Origin: Aureobasidium sp. EXF-3400
Lineage: Eukaryota > Ascomycota > Dothideomycetes > Dothideales > Saccotheciaceae
DNA length: 64,000 nucleotides
Assembly: GCA_024195585.1 (NCBI GenBank)
Contig: SWBL01000100.1
Location: forward strand, 85,112-149,111
Direction: 5' to 3'
Under the pieces are notes generated by a model. That model saw only the letters and a list, made by a program, of their open reading frames with translations. It was not told the DNA's origin and ran no database searches. Positions 30,920 to 43,364 of this stretch are shown here, one piece after another. The position numbers and the translations under genes are program-made. Numbering within the stretch: position 1 is the first letter of the stretch; the number at the start of each line of letters is the position of its first letter.

Positions 30920-32058
30920 GGTTGCATATGTTAGAAGGTCACGGATGTACATACAGCAAAGTTGTGCTGATTACGACTGTACGAAGCAAAAGAGAAAGGA
31001 GATATGTCAGCCGACCCAGTCAAGTCATACACCGTCATATGAGCATTAAACACCATCAGGCAGCAAGCATACGCATGACCTTGTCGACGATAGAGTGATC
31101 TTCAGCCGTCAACGCTCTAGATGTGCACCCTTCAACCTTTCCACCGCCTCTTTCATCATGCGACACGCAACCTTCACATGATTCATATCCACTTCCTTCT
31201 GACAGCCCAAGAGCGGAGCTAAACCTCCGCTCACGTTTTGAACTCAAGATCCACTTATGCCATGCTATCATATCCGAACACCTCCATATCGATCGATTTT
31301 CAAATCATCGAGGACGTTACCAGCTGAACGATATGAACAGGGATCAGCTACCGGTGAGAAAGGATATTTATAACACCTGTGGGCAGTGCAAAAAGTAGTG
31401 GTGGTGTGTGGGATGATGAATGATGGATATGCACGTCCCGTTATGCCAATCTCATTTCCCACCGGACACGTTTAACTGATGTGTCGTTGTTGTCGGGATT
31501 ACGATCGTTTTTTTTTCTTACGCTTATGATGTCGTGGTCTCTAGAGTTTCAGCTGGTCGTTTATATCCGTTGGCGGGTTTTTGAAAGCGTAGAGCGGCGT
31601 GGAACAGTGTGACGTGCTAGGGATGGAGGTAGGTGCATGGGAGTTAAACGTGGGAGTGGTGATGTATTGGGCAGGGTTGTACCCTCGACGATTATTTTTA
31701 CAGATGAATATGGTATACTCGCAGCTACGAGGAGTCTAAGAACTTATAGAGTATCTCATACGGCAGTCTTGTTAGTTAAGAACTGAATAACATATCGATA
31801 TACGTGAACTTTGGCGCTCTGGGTTGTAAATGTCGAATTTAGGATTTTGCAATCGGCTTTCCGGCTTACTCGCCCTCAGATCCATGGAACAGTGTAAGCT
31901 GCGCTCTGCATAAGTATGACACGAACAGTTGATTGATTTGGTAAAGGGTAGAACAAGTGATGCGATCGTCAAGGCGTGATGTTTTGTTTTTACACTACTC
32001 GTACACTCATACATCGACGGCCGTCTCTGGGGTGAAAAGGCCTTCAGTACCAGTCATC
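30920..32058. other. Convergent intergenic region, no supported gene
   Basis: 1.1 kb between the SDR and Mmm1 stop codons, with a T-run near 31510. Frames are short and domain-free. No RNA gene or repeat was noticed. Confidence 0.5.
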
Positions 32059-33578
32059 CTATGACGGCACATCCAACTCTTTGGCTAGCTGACTCTGTCG
32101 CGGCCTTCGTCGGACCGTCTCATCGTTGTTCTTGTTATGTCTTTCCCTGCTCCTACGCTCTCTAGACCACTCCCTCTGCTCGGCGGCTCTGAGCTCTTCA
32201 CCAGCAGCCGCCAACCTTTCCTCCTCGGTCATCAGCTCTTCCGGCTTGGTCTGCCGTGAAGCCTGCCTCGAGGGCTTTGGCCTTGCGGTGGCAGCAGGTG
32301 ATCGATCAGCTCGAATGTCGCGTTTGTTAGTGGAAGGATCTCTGCTGCGCTCGCGGTTACGTGGCTTAGATGACGAAGCCGCGGCGTCCATTTCTGCATC
32401 TGACAGTATAGCATCCTCGGGAACGTCATCAGTGCCTCCACGGACGTTCTTCTTACGCGGCCAGAGGGAAGGCAGGACAATTTGCTGGAAACGAGGTTCT
32501 ACGCAGCGTTCATCGAACCAAGCGTGGATACGCTGCTCTACCAGCTGCGCGATCTTGGGTACATCTTGCAGGCGGGCACGTGAGCCAATCAAAGAGTGTA
32601 CGGAAAGATCCAAGCGGTAGTCGTCCAAGAAGGTGAAGGTTAGTGTGGTAGGTGAGGATGATGGATTCGCCGAGGACGACTCAGACTCATTGGAGGGAGC
32701 GTCTGGTTGTTGGGAGGGTGTGAAGGAGAGGGAAAGAGTGCCAGAGAAGCGAACGACCGAGACGGCCAGAGCGACAGGCAGGACGGCGGAAAAGGGCTTG
32801 GGATAGTTCAGGACGAGTTTTGTCTCGATGCCCAAGGTGACAACGTCTGACAGATCGACGTCCATGCGTGCTTGCAATCTGCTCTCTCCCAAGCCTCCTC
32901 TGTTTGTGCCCTTCTTACCGGGCATTTGCTTGACGGGTTGGCCGTTCTCGTCGACGGGAATGACCCTACAATTGCTGAATATAGGAAACTCTTCTCCGAG
33001 CGAGATCTCGGTCACCTTGATCTCATCGATGAATTGTGGTCGGTGTCCGCCATTGAGGGCATTCGTAAGAGAAGTCAGCACGGCGTCGCCTTCTAGGGCG
33101 TCTGCGCGCAGCTGAGAAATGGTTTGGGCGATCAAGACATTGAACCAGTCCAAGCTCTCAGGCTGGTGTCCATCGACATTGTAGTAGGTCTTTTCCAGAA
33201 TCTTGTCTGTAGTGAGGACTGCACCACCAGAAATGTTTCGCGGAGCGAGCACAGCAGCAGAACTGCGTTTTCGTAGACGGAGGTCGGAGAAGGAGCGACG
33301 GCGCAGAGACGAGGCGTGCGAGAGGGTTCGTTGTCGGCGGAGGGCTGCTCGTGTTGCTGCACGACTGTCGGCTGACGGAGGCTCGCCGAAGATGAAGAAC
33401 TTGATCAGGAAGATCAGGATCAGAGCCAGTGTCAATTGACCCAGCACGAAGCCTTGAGCGAAGGATGCACTGCTCCCCGATTGAGCAGCAGGCGTCGCGG
33501 CTATACCAGAGTCAGTGACATTGTCTAGGACGCGATCTGAGGAGACATACCGTATGCCGCTTGTTTTGCCTTGGACAT
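32059..33578 (-). CDS. mmm1: Maintenance of mitochondrial morphology protein 1 (ERMES subunit Mmm1)
   Basis: Exons 33551-33578 and 32059-33500 (50-b intron), 489 aa. The 9-codon first exon (MSKAKQAAY) is joined to a short Ser/Ala luminal part and one membrane helix (FVLGQLTLALILIFLIKFFI). The cytosolic SMP lipid-transfer domain follows (about 85-340): ESLDWFNVLIAQTISQLR, then IKVTEISLGEEFPIFSNC, the conserved acidic segment MDVDLSDVVTLGIETKL and the C-terminal IHAWFDERCVEPRFQQIVLP. The tail is long, charged and rich in Arg/Glu/Ser, as in other filamentous fungi. Mmm1 is the ER-membrane subunit of ERMES, with Mdm10, Mdm12 and Mdm34, moving phospholipids between ER and mitochondria and shaping mitochondria. 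It is divergent from the next gene, with 256 b between starts. Confidence 0.93.
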
Positions 33579-33834
33579 GTTCTGCCAGCTTTCTCCCTGT
33601 TACTCAGTCAAAAAGCATGTTCAATGCTCCAGTCGCGAGAAAGATATAGTGCATGACGCACTTTGGTCTTGTCGATAAGAAGTAGCCAAGAGACGCGACA
33701 GCGGGCAGTTCACGCGGGGTCTGACAAATGCTTCCTTTACAGTACTGTACTCTGTGATATAGCACCATAGATTGTTGTTTGATGCAGTATCTAGCCTCCC
33801 GTCGCTCCTTCCTATATATCCTGCTTTGAGTCGC

Positions 33835-35107
33835 ATGCCTACTTCGAGAGACTACCCATCTCCGTCAACCGCCACCTCTGGTCTGACCTTGCCTTCGACA
33901 TGTGATCCACCGGGAGAAGAGAACCCTCCCACTCAAAAAACATGGATCGTCTGTATTGTGCCCGGTCCTTGCTTGAATGCTGCATGCTGATAAGGTCTAA
34001 CAGGTCTTTGGTGCTACTGGCCACATGGGCCGCTCAATTGTCAAGACGTGTCTTTCTCATGGCGACAAGGTCACTGCTGTTGGCCGCGTTGGTGAGCACA
34101 CGCTTGATCAGATGCAAGGCTGGCACGACTCCTGTCTCGGCCTCTTGTGCGACGTGAGAGTCTCTAAAACTGTCCAATCTGTCATCCAAAACACAATCAG
34201 CCATTTTGGCGCCGTGGACGTCATTGTCAAGTCAGTACTTCTCCTCGAATCTCTCTCTGATGTCTTCGATCTCATCATTGATTCTAATACAGCTGTACTG
34301 GATATGGTGTCATTGGAGCCTGTGAAGATCAGGACGTTTCCGATCTTCGTTCTCAATTCGAAACAAACTTCTTTGGCTGTCTCAACATTGTTCAGCAATC
34401 ACTCCCCTACTTTCGCAAACGCAACGCAGGCCGATATCTGATTTTTTCTTCGACTTCCGGTGCACTTGGTGTCCCGGGCCTCGGTCCCTATTGCGCAACC
34501 AAATATGCCGTTGAAGGTTTGATTGAGAGCCTGCTCTACGAGGTCGATGCTTTCAACATTAAGGCCACCCTTGTCGCCCCAGGCCATCTCCGTCTTGACG
34601 AACCCACGGGACTGGACGACAAGGGTTCGGCTTCAGCTGACAAGAGCCGCCTTCCAACCTATGGCCATTTCCTGGTCAAGTCGCCGTCTCAGCCTTATGA
34701 GAGCCAGAATGCTCCTGCCGCACATGCTAAGCGCGTCGTTCAATGGCTCAGCAATCAGCAGCCCACCAGCGCTGTCAAGAGCGCTGAACTTACCTGGCAA
34801 TTAGGTCATTGTTCATTTCCACCATTGCGTCTTCTCTTGGGTAGCTTCGCCGTCGAGAGCATTCGCGATCGGTTGCGATGCATCATAGAGGAGGTGAGTG
34901 ACCCATCAAATGCACTATTGAACATCTATTGATAGTCTTGTACAGATCGAAGATTGGAAACATCTAAGCTTTCCTCGCGCCGAGGATAGCAGAGACCAGC
35001 AAACACCACAGCCTGCAGGGGAGGACTCGATGTCACAACAACAACTGACACCAGGCGATGAAATTGCAGAAGTCGCAGATGGGGACATGGAAATCGACGA
35101 AGGCTGA
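33835..35107 (+). CDS. Short-chain dehydrogenase/reductase, substrate unknown
   Basis: Exons 33835-33948, 34004-34230, 34293-34893 and 34946-35107 give 367 aa. After a 35-residue N-terminal extension the Rossmann start reads KTWI-VFGATGHMGRSI, reached across a splice with a weak GTCTGT donor. Next come DVRVSKTVQSVIQ, DVIVNCTGYGVIG (place of NxAG), FETNFFGCLNIVQ, and the catalytic Ser and YCATK (FSSTSGALGVPGLGP, then YCATKYAVEG). A 150-residue C-terminal half follows with VAPGHLRLDEPTG and an acidic end. The layout matches fungal SDRs of the group that includes oxidoreductases acting on steroids and ketones. The glycine motif is GATGHMG instead of TGxxxGIG, so cofactor binding may be altered. 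The first intron could be misplaced by a few bases. The substrate is not identifiable. Confidence 0.78.
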
Positions 35108-36860
35108 TGCCATACCGATAGAAAAATTTCTTTGCTTTTTCCTTCTCGAAGGATACCCGACATGTCAAGAATCACGGATCATCGACTTCCCCAAGTTTGA
35201 GAAGTTATGGATGCCTAACGCCGGTAGTTTCAGCGCGGACCTGGCACGATTCAAGCATTCAAGCGGCTACTACGTAGGCGGTAAAGGACCAAGAATTACG
35301 GTAAGCATGAACAATCCGTTGGGCACATTTTTTAAGGATGAAGAGGTCATGCTGGCCGACGGCAAGCAACGAATGCAACGCCTTTGCCCGAGATGATCAA
35401 GTGGCGAGAGAAGGGAATGATGGTCAAAAATGGTCTGGGTCTGGGTCAGGGTCGAGGAAGTTGGGATAAAACGGCGACACGTAGGGGATGAGGCTGTCAA
35501 GCGCGCGCGTTGCCGACGAAAGAAAAATGGTCTTGTACCCTCTGGGATTTGACCAGCCGACCTCCTTAACTACATATCTTTGGCTTTCGTGGAGGGTCGA
35601 GGCTCGGCGTGGGAAGAAATGTTGTAGCGGTCGATAGTCGTACTCGCGGAATGTACGCCAAACTCGAGTTCACCAGAGGTAGCATTCGGCTCAGGCGCTT
35701 TAACGTTTCCCCCTGATTCAACTCCAGTATCTCTGATAAAACCCTGCTCGCTATCATCTCGGTAGACGAAGCAGTTGGGTTGGGTAGTAGAAAAGATGGA
35801 ACAAGAGAGCAGGTTTTGGATGTTGGCATCGCGCCGATGCTCGCACATGGAACGGGAAAGGAAAGCGTGATCTCGATGCCGGTTCACGAGGCTCGCGCAA
35901 GCAAGGCGGAGTAAGGACGCGGTTAGGGAATTGTTCACGGGCAATGCATAATTAAAGTGTCTGGCCTGTGCTGCCGCAATCTTGCCAGTCTGTGAGCCAA
36001 TCGATAGGAACAAGACGGACGAGCTCCGACAAGAGGCAGCAGACGAGCGGTTAGCGTTGGGGGCACATGCAAGGCATTCCAAAGAATGACATCAATGGCT
36101 ACGCTCGGGAGGAGCGAGACTTGACATGCCCCGCCGGTTTGACGAGTCGGATTGCATGTCGTGCAGGTTGTGCAAAAGAGGAGACGAGACGGGCTGAAGT
36201 TGTGAAGAGATAGGCACAAGGGAAGTGGGAAGGATGCGCTGAAAAGCTGCAGGTGAGAGCGGCAGACGAAAGCTTGCCGTGTCAACAAAGTCGAGCATAA
36301 GCATAAACAAAAGACCCTCTCCCCAGCTGCAGTCTGCAGGTTTCTTCTTTGCTACCTCGCACAGTGTACCACCAGCGCGGTCAGTTCCATTGTTCACCGC
36401 TTGCACTTCTGGCGTGACGCGGATTGACAATTGGCGTGGTCGATCGCTGTCGACTCTCAGATCTTGTCCTGATCGCTGGCCCGAGCTCGTGATTGGAGCA
36501 AGGCAGGACGGTTTTGTTTAACGCCCAAGCGTGAGGCACCCCTTCTGCCCTTAACGGGTGCAATCTTAGTTGCAAGCCTGTAAGGGCCTGCTGGCGGTCT
36601 TCGTGCTAACCAAGCTCCTTTTCCTGCAGAAAGGCTTGCAGAAAGATTAAAAAAAGGCTGTGCCCCAAGACCGAAGCGGCCTGTTCAACTCGAAGCGCAG
36701 CACAAGACCGATCACCTAGCACAAAGCACGCCAAGCCCGACCACCATCTCCATCTTCTGGCTTGTCTGAACTCGAAACACACGCAGCAAAGCTCAGCTCC
36801 GTCTCCGTCCCCCTCGCCGGCAGTCCTCTCCACCCAATTTCTGACCTGCACACCTGGTCC
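35108..36860. other. Intergenic 1.75 kb, no supported gene
   Basis: Long upstream region of the forkhead gene. A minus-strand frame of 170 codons (35570-36082) and others of about 110 show no domain and overlap frames on the opposite strand, so I do not call them. The stretch 36600-36860 is probably 5' UTR and promoter of the forkhead gene. Confidence 0.5.
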
Positions 36861-39044
36861 ATGGCGTCGACGCGTCGGACGAATTATCACCAGCTCAACA
36901 TATACCACGACCCCGTGCCGGTTCTACCGTCCACGAACTTCCACGATCTCCCACAAGATTCGGTCGAGGCTGCTCTTTTAACCGCCCTTGGCCAGCAACC
37001 TTTCAGACAATCGGGCTTCGTGCTCAGTCCCTCGCACATTTCGGCCACCACCGGCCTACCGAGAAAGCACTCGAGCTCGCCCGACGCTCCTCTCGCCAGA
37101 CGCTCGCTCCACAACATCGCCGTCCCCTCTCCGCTACAATCAACCTTCCCGTCAGACTCACCCGCCAAGTGCGGCTTCTTTTCCGCCATGAACATGAACA
37201 AGGAAAACATGTTCCCCTACGATCACCACCTCTACGCCGCACAAAAAGCCATCCCTGCTAAGCGCGTACTGGCCGACAAGACTAGCAAAAAGCCAGTGAA
37301 GCCGGCAGAGCAATACGATTTTGTCCTTCCTGAGCCCGAAGAGATGCCGTCAGTACACGATGATGGTAACAAGCCTACCTTCAGCTACGCGACCCTCATT
37401 GGCATGGCTATCCTGCGCGCGCCCAACCGCCGCCTTACGCTCGCCCAGATCTACAAGTGGATCTCTGACAACTTCAAGTATTACCGTGCATCTGAGACAG
37501 GTTGGCAAAACAGCATCCGTCACAATCTGAGCTTGAACAAGGCTTTCATCAAGCAGGAGCGTCCCAAGGATGATCCTGGCAAGGGCAACTACTGGGCAAT
37601 TGAGCCTGGTATGGAACGCCAGTTCTGCAAGGATCGCCCTTTGAAGAAGGTGCAGATTCCGTCTGAGATGATGCCACTGCAGACTCTTCCCAGCAACGCT
37701 CCCCGCCCTGTTACTACCCCTGCGATTGGCCGCTTTGCCCTTGGTCCTAACCCTGTCAAGAAGACCGACACCAAGGCCGTAGACTCTGCCTCGTTCCCCC
37801 AGGACCACTTCTCTTCAGACGGCACAATTCCTGCTAGCGATCCTGCCCTTCAAGATGACGAACTTGCCATGCCTCCTCCCGCCGCACGCGCCTCAATGCG
37901 TTCTTCCCCTCCTCCCGCCTTCGGCTCGTCTCCTCCCATGCAAGACACTCCTCCTCGCCCATCGCGTCTACGTTTCCCTACCGAGACACACTCTGGCGGC
38001 GCTCGCAAGCGCAAGTTCAACGCTCCTCAGGACAGTGGCTATTACTCCTCGATCGAGTCATCAGCCGTCAGAAACCCTACCATCTCACACGTCGCCCTCA
38101 CTTCCGATGCCGACCCAGATCACCGCCGCATCAAGCGTGGCCGTGCAGAGGAGGAGATTGCACGCATTCGCAGCTCGTCATACGACAGCCCTACAAAGCA
38201 AAAGACGGCCCCTCACAAGCGCAAGCCTTCTGTGCACTTTGAATACACCTCTCCTCAGCGCCCTACCTCTTCTGCCGCTGCTGTCGCTCCCCTGACCCCT
38301 GCCGTTGTCTTCAAGCGTCCTGCCAAGCCTCCGCAGTCCTGCTCTCCCAACACTAGTCTGCGCAACCATCGCAACAACATCAAGGCCTTCCTCGGCGAAT
38401 CTCCTGCAAAGAGCTGGACTCCTCTGGTTCCATTCTCTCCTGCTTTCAACCTTGACGAGTTTACCCCCGCCAAGGATCTTACTCCCTGGCGCACATCCAA
38501 CGATACCACCGACGTCTTTGACGAGAACGCTGCTCTTGAAGACCTCAGCGCTCGTGGAAGCCCCGGAAAGAAGCGTCCTCGCATCGAACGTGCCGTCACT
38601 TCCACTGGTGTCCTGGCCGACATCACTTCTGGCAAGGGCAACGCTATGGCTCTCGACAGCCCTTTCAACTTCCACTTTACTCCCTTGAAGGCTACACACC
38701 CCGCTCAACTGCGCTCTCCGGTCATGCTCGGCTCGCCGTTGAAGCGTGTAACCATGGCTCCTCCCTCTACCGGCGTATCTGAGAACACTGTAAACGCTCC
38801 TGACTGGTTGGACTTGTCTCTTGACAACTACTTCCCTCAACAGAATGGACATGAGCTTTTCGGACTAGGCATTCAGGATGATATCTTTGACGAGCAGGGT
38901 GTTGACATCCTCCAAGAATTCGGCAAGATCGGATCCAAGCAGCCTCAGCTTCAGCCTACCAACCCCGGAAGCAGCAGCATGGGCAGCCCCGCCAAGCGCT
39001 CTCAGCGCCCTAGCATCAGCAGAAGCATCACCTCGAGATTCTAA
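36861..39044 (+). CDS. Forkhead transcription factor (Sep1/Hcm1 type, no FHA domain)
   Basis: Single exon, 727 aa from the ATG at 36861. The forkhead DNA-binding domain is at about 171-255: [34 protein letters not shown], then [16 protein letters not shown] and [11 protein letters not shown], with recognition helix [13 protein letters not shown] intact. No FHA domain precedes it, which separates it from Fkh1/Fkh2 and fits Hcm1/Sep1, the regulators of S-phase and septation genes in yeasts. The remainder is long and disordered, with many Ser-Pro/Thr-Pro sites that suit cyclin-dependent kinase control (for example [22 protein letters not shown]), a KRKF basic patch and a [15 protein letters not shown] acidic end. 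Fungal orthologues regulate cell cycle, septation and sexual development; that role here is inferred. An upstream in-frame region lacks an ATG. Confidence 0.92.
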   Translation: MASTRRTNYHQLNIYHDPVPVLPSTNFHDLPQDSVEAALLTALGQQPFRQSGFVLSPSHISATTGLPRKHSSSPDAPLARRSLHNIAVPSPLQSTFPSDSPAKCGFFSAMNMNKENMFPYDHHLYAAQKAIPAKRVLADKTSKKPVKPAEQYDFVLPEPEEMPSVHDDGNKPTFSYATLIGMAILRAPNRRLTLAQIYKWISDNFKYYRASETGWQNSIRHNLSLNKAFIKQERPKDDPGKGNYWAIEPGMERQFCKDRPLKKVQIPSEMMPLQTLPSNAPRPVTTPAIGRFALGPNPVKKTDTKAVDSASFPQDHFSSDGTIPASDPALQDDELAMPPPAARASMRSSPPPAFGSSPPMQDTPPRPSRLRFPTETHSGGARKRKFNAPQDSGYYSSIESSAVRNPTISHVALTSDADPDHRRIKRGRAEEEIARIRSSSYDSPTKQKTAPHKRKPSVHFEYTSPQRPTSSAAAVAPLTPAVVFKRPAKPPQSCSPNTSLRNHRNNIKAFLGESPAKSWTPLVPFSPAFNLDEFTPAKDLTPWRTSNDTTDVFDENAALEDLSARGSPGKKRPRIERAVTSTGVLADITSGKGNAMALDSPFNFHFTPLKATHPAQLRSPVMLGSPLKRVTMAPPSTGVSENTVNAPDWLDLSLDNYFPQQNGHELFGLGIQDDIFDEQGVDILQEFGKIGSKQPQLQPTNPGSSSMGSPAKRSQRPSISRSITSRF

Positions 39045-40829
39045 ACTCGACACAACAAGGCCCGGAGCCTCTACAAATCCCAACGTATAGATTGCGCAGG
39101 ATACTGATCATGAACATCAAACTATGATACCCACGACTATGAGGCTGTATTAGCAGCATGACGGGTCGACAACATTGCATACGAAACGAACAAATGGTGG
39201 AAAGAAGAACATTCCTGATGAGACGATACAAAAAGTGTTTCTAAGGTGTGGATCTTGTGTGTTTTCTGATGTATTTTCTGTTTTGAGTCTTTTGGTTCTT
39301 TTTTCTGTTTTTCTGGATGTTCTGCCTTTTCTGGAGTTTATTGACGATGGGTCTTTGGCGAGCAGCCTTTGGGAACGAGATGGGAATGGTACAAACTGAT
39401 GGGATGGGAATGGGATGGAAACCTGCATTGCGCTCGGAGTTTGTTGCCTTTTTGGCAGTATGCATATTGGGCGGTTGGGTTTCTTTTGCACATTCTCTAT
39501 GGACAACATGCATTAATGAGTTGTATGAACCTTTTAAACACCTTCCTTCTTGAACACCTCAGCGTGATTATTCTACAAGGCCTTGGTACATACGAACCTG
39601 AAACGTCATCAGCAATTGCTCTAAGCTTATACACAGACCGAACGGGAAAGACATAGTGTCCTCAGATCAAGTGTAATCGAGTTCTCATGGCCCCCCCGCG
39701 GTGGTCTGAGCAATTGCAAAGCTGTAAGAGAGCAAAGTCGACCCATATACCCGCGAAGAGGATATCAATCTTGAGTGATCATCACCGGACGTGTTTCCTT
39801 CTCCACCTTCTCCTTGTGGCTTTGTGGAGATTTAGAGGAGAGAGAATAAAGGACAGAAACGTACCGAGGCATCAGCTGGTGAGCTGGTGGTTGCTTCATG
39901 AGGCGTGTCGATCCAATGTGGATGGTTTGAGCTTCGAACAGAGAAGGACGTCAAAGTACAAAGTCCCAATTGCAAGCTTCACTGCGTGAACCAACAGACA
40001 GCGGCAACAACCGTTTAGCGTCCATTCATGATTTCTGTATGAGAGTGCAGTTAATGCAACAAACACAACTGCCGGAGATTAACAACTACAAGAGACAGCT
40101 ACAAAGGAGAGAAAGCAGGTACAGTCAGACGAAGACCAAGGCTGTGGTAAGCTTATCCCAGACATGCATGTCCAGAGCATTATGTGAACGCTTTCCGGAT
40201 TGGGCGCGAGGGGTAAAAGGTAAGCCCGCACATGCTCTCAGCGTGCGCTGCTCGTTTTGTGAGCCAAATGTGTTGATCAAAAGGCTAAAAACGCCCATGT
40301 ACTTATATTCCAGTAGGACAAGCGAAGAGGCCTAGCACTTCTCGAGTCTCGAATAGATGGCAATTATCATACGATGAGAGACGGATGACGGGGAATGATA
40401 AATGAATTCAAAGCGAGGATCGGGGTTTGTACGGGTCAAGCAAACGGCGGAAAGCGGTGCGAAATAGGAGATGTTTGCGCTGACGGACACTCGACATCAG
40501 CGCCGAGGCAGGACGTCCTCTTTGTCTTGAGCGTCACCAGCGAGGGATCGCCGAGAAAGCGACCAATTTGGACCAATGAGAGGTGGCGAATTTTGTCTTA
40601 TGGCCGAAACGGCGTGGCCTCGAGGGCGTTTGCCGTGACTGGCGGACCGTCGGGGTCTCGAATCGAATCGAGAAATGGTTCATTCCCAGTGCTTCGATGG
40701 TCGGGGCAATCTGGTCAAAATTACACATCATTACAACTGCATCCGCGTTCCGACATCCTCTCTTCTTTCTCTCCTTCACGCTCCCACCCCTCGCCCCTGC
40801 AACACCCAGACAAACTAAATAGCATCAAT
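39045..40829. other. Intergenic 1.8 kb, 3' UTR and 5' region of ALA synthase
   Basis: After the forkhead stop codon, a T/G-rich tract (39230-39460) is probably 3' UTR and flank. No gene is recognisable. The last 300 b belong to the ALA synthase promoter, with the CCAAT pair listed separately and a CT/CA-rich leader (40745-40825). Confidence 0.5.
40563..40577 (+). promoter_or_regulatory. Paired CCAAT boxes upstream of ALA synthase
   Basis: CCAAT occurs at 40563-40567 and again at 40573-40577, starts 10 b apart (one helical turn), about 255 b before the start codon. In filamentous fungi the CCAAT-binding complex, alone or with HapX, controls haem and iron genes. The pair is therefore a plausible site. 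Binding is inferred, not shown. Confidence 0.5.
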
Positions 40830-42741
40830 ATGGAGGCTCTTCTCCGTCAATCGCGCGGCATGTGCCCATTCTTGCACAAGACTTCGCCCGCCACGCTTCG
40901 TTCGCTCAGCACCAGCACCAATGCTATCCAAGCCAATATGTCCAACTTGCAGGTGACTGCCGGTCAATGCCCTGTCATGGGCAAGGCAATGGCTGTTCAG
41001 AGCACTCGCTCCAACACCCTGCTCTCCGGCGCCTTTGGTGGCTCCAGAGCCTACAGCACCCGCACTACCCGTGCCCCTCGTGCCTACCTGCACACTACCC
41101 GTGCTGAAAAGGCCCAGGCTGTGGACAGCAGCCCTTTGAGACGCGATGATGGTACAAACGAATGCGACAAGCCTTCAATTGAATCTTGCTGACCCAATTT
41201 TAGTCCGCTATGCTCCTGCACTTCACCAGCAGCAACAGGCACAGAAGCAGTCTTCCAAGGAAATGCACGGTGCTCCGCCAGCTCCTCCAAACACCGCTCG
41301 TTTCGACTACGACGCTTTCTACCAGACTGAGTTGGACAAGAAGCACAAGGACAAGTCGTACCGCTACTTCAACAACATCAACCGTCTGGCCAAGGAATTC
41401 CCTCGCGCCCACAAGGACACTCCTGAAGACAAGGTCACTGTCTGGTGCTCCAACGACTACCTCGGTATGGGAAGAAACCCTCAGGTTCTGAAGAAGATGC
41501 ACGAGACGCTTGACATGTATGGTGCTGGCGCTGGTGGCACTCGCAACATTTCTGGTCACAACCAGCACGCCATGGGTCTTGAAGCAACCATCGCCAAGCT
41601 GCACGCAAAGGAGGCTGCTCTTGTTTTCTCTTCCTGCTACGTTGCGAACGATGCCACCCTGGCCACTCTGGGCTCAAAGTTCCCTGACTGTGTTATTTTG
41701 TCTGACAGCAGCAACCACGCTTCCATGATTCAGGGTATCCGTCACTCAGGCGCCAAGAAGATGGTTTTCAAGCACAACGACATGGCAGATCTTGAGCAGA
41801 AACTGGCCTCGCTTCCTGCCGAGACCCCTAAGATTATTGCCTTCGAGAGTGTCTACAGCATGTGTGGTTCCATTGGTCCCATCGAACAGATCTGCGACCT
41901 TGCCGACAAGTACGGTGCTATCACTTTCCTCGATGAAGTCCATGCTGTTGGCATGTACGGCCCGAACGGTGCTGGTGTTGCTGAGCACCTTGACTACAAC
42001 GCATACGTGAACGGTGGCCAGCCTAAGGGCACCATCCAGGACCGTGTTGACATCATCACCGGTACTCTTGGAAAGGCTTACGGCTGTGTTGGTGGCTACA
42101 TTGCTGGCTCCAGCAAGCTGGTTGACACTATCCGCTCCCTGGCTCCTGGTTTCATCTTCACCACCTCGCTTCCTCCGGCTACCATGTCCGGCGCCCAAGC
42201 TGCCATCGAGTACCAGATGGCATACAAGGGTGACCGTCGCCTTCAGCAGCTGCACACTCGTGCTGCAAAGGATGCTCTTGCTGCCAAGGACATTCCTGTC
42301 ATTCCCAACCCCAGTCACATCATTCCCGTTCTGGTCGGTGATGCCGAGGTCGCAAAGAAGGCATCTGACCTGCTTCTCGAGGACCACGGCATCTACGTCC
42401 AGGCCATCAACTACCCCACTGTTCCCGTTGGCCAGGAGCGTCTCCGTATTACTCCCACTCCCGGCCACGTCCGTGAGTACCGCGACCACCTGGTTGAGAG
42501 TCTCGACAAGGTCTGGAACCAGCTCGGCATCAAGCGCACCTCTGATTGGGCTGCCCAGGGAGGTTTCCTCGGTGTCGGCCAGGAGACTACTGGCAACGAG
42601 CCTCTCTGGACCGACGAGCAGCTTGGTCTTTCCGAGGTGAATGCCGAGTTGAACAAGGTCGGAAAGGATGCCGTCAATGTTCTTGAGAGCGTTTTGGAGG
42701 CTGAGAGAAAGGAGGTCGCTCAGGCTGTTGCTTCCGCCTAA
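40830..42741 (+). CDS. hemA: 5-aminolevulinate synthase, mitochondrial
   Basis: Exons 40830-41151 and 41204-42741 (52-b intron), 619 aa. The first about 130 residues are a mitochondrial presequence rich in Ser, Arg and Ala. It carries two Cys-Pro haem-regulatory-type motifs (RGMCPFLHK at the start, GQCPVMGKA near 50). The catalytic core is the alpha-oxoamine synthase fold: [40 protein letters not shown], and the PLP-lysine in [11 protein letters not shown] (Lys398). It condenses glycine with succinyl-CoA to 5-aminolevulinate, the first and rate-limiting step of haem synthesis, in the mitochondrial matrix. The CP motifs suggest haem feedback on import. A 60-residue C-terminal extension rich in Glu and Val follows the conserved core, as in other ascomycetes. 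Codon use is strongly biased (GCC, CTC, AAG), which suggests high expression. Confidence 0.96.
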
Positions 42742-43364
42742 GCTCTTCGCCGATGTATCAGGATAACTCGCGAGTTGTTGGATGTTTAGTTGAGGAAGAG
42801 GAGGAGGATTTGAGCCATGTGTGGCCATCCATCATAAATCTTAAACCACTTTTTCACTTTTGAATCATTTGTGCCTATGACCCATCAGTTTTTAGCATGT
42901 GTACCGTGACGTGTCGATCTTTTCAGGACAGCAAAGCAAGAATCAAAAGCTTTAGAAATTGTAAGGGCGAAAGCAGGCTTATATAGACTTGGGGGCAGAT
43001 GGAACGCTGGTCTTTCCATTGCCAGATTAGGCATGTTTTTCCCACCTTTATCCTGTCATGGTTTTTGCTTCTGCCGTCTCGAAGCAAAATCGACTGCCAA
43101 CATGACAACAGATGAGTAGCACACAGCTTTCGGTTTAGACAGACAACGATAAGCAGCAAACCAGTCAATGAGAGTTGAGGAAGCCTCCCTGGGCAAATTG
43201 ATTGATTCCATCTATGAACAAGCAGAAAAAGCACAAGACGTAACATGGGGAATAGCAAAGCAAAAGACTAGCAACCAAAAGCCAGGGTATTTTTTACACA
43301 TGAACCTCTTCCTTCCTCTCCGAAACTCCATACCACGATACCTCTTCTTTAACAATACAATACT
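42742..43364. other. Convergent intergenic region, 3' UTRs, no gene
   Basis: 620 b between the stop codons of the ALA synthase and cation-efflux genes. AT-richer. Nothing coding or repeated was seen. Confidence 0.55.

Noticed and set aside
35570..36082. 170-codon minus-strand frame upstream of the forkhead gene
   Set aside because: No recognisable motif, competing frames on the other strand, and no intron structure. It may still be real, but nothing supports it.
38178..38852. 225-codon frame antisense to the forkhead gene
   Set aside because: Arg/Gly/Ser-rich shadow of a GC-biased coding region. No homology is apparent.
41746..42828. 360-codon frame antisense to ALA synthase
   Set aside because: The sense frame is a certain enzyme with strong codon bias. 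Such bias (G or C at third positions) leaves long open antisense frames by chance. The antisense product has no domain.
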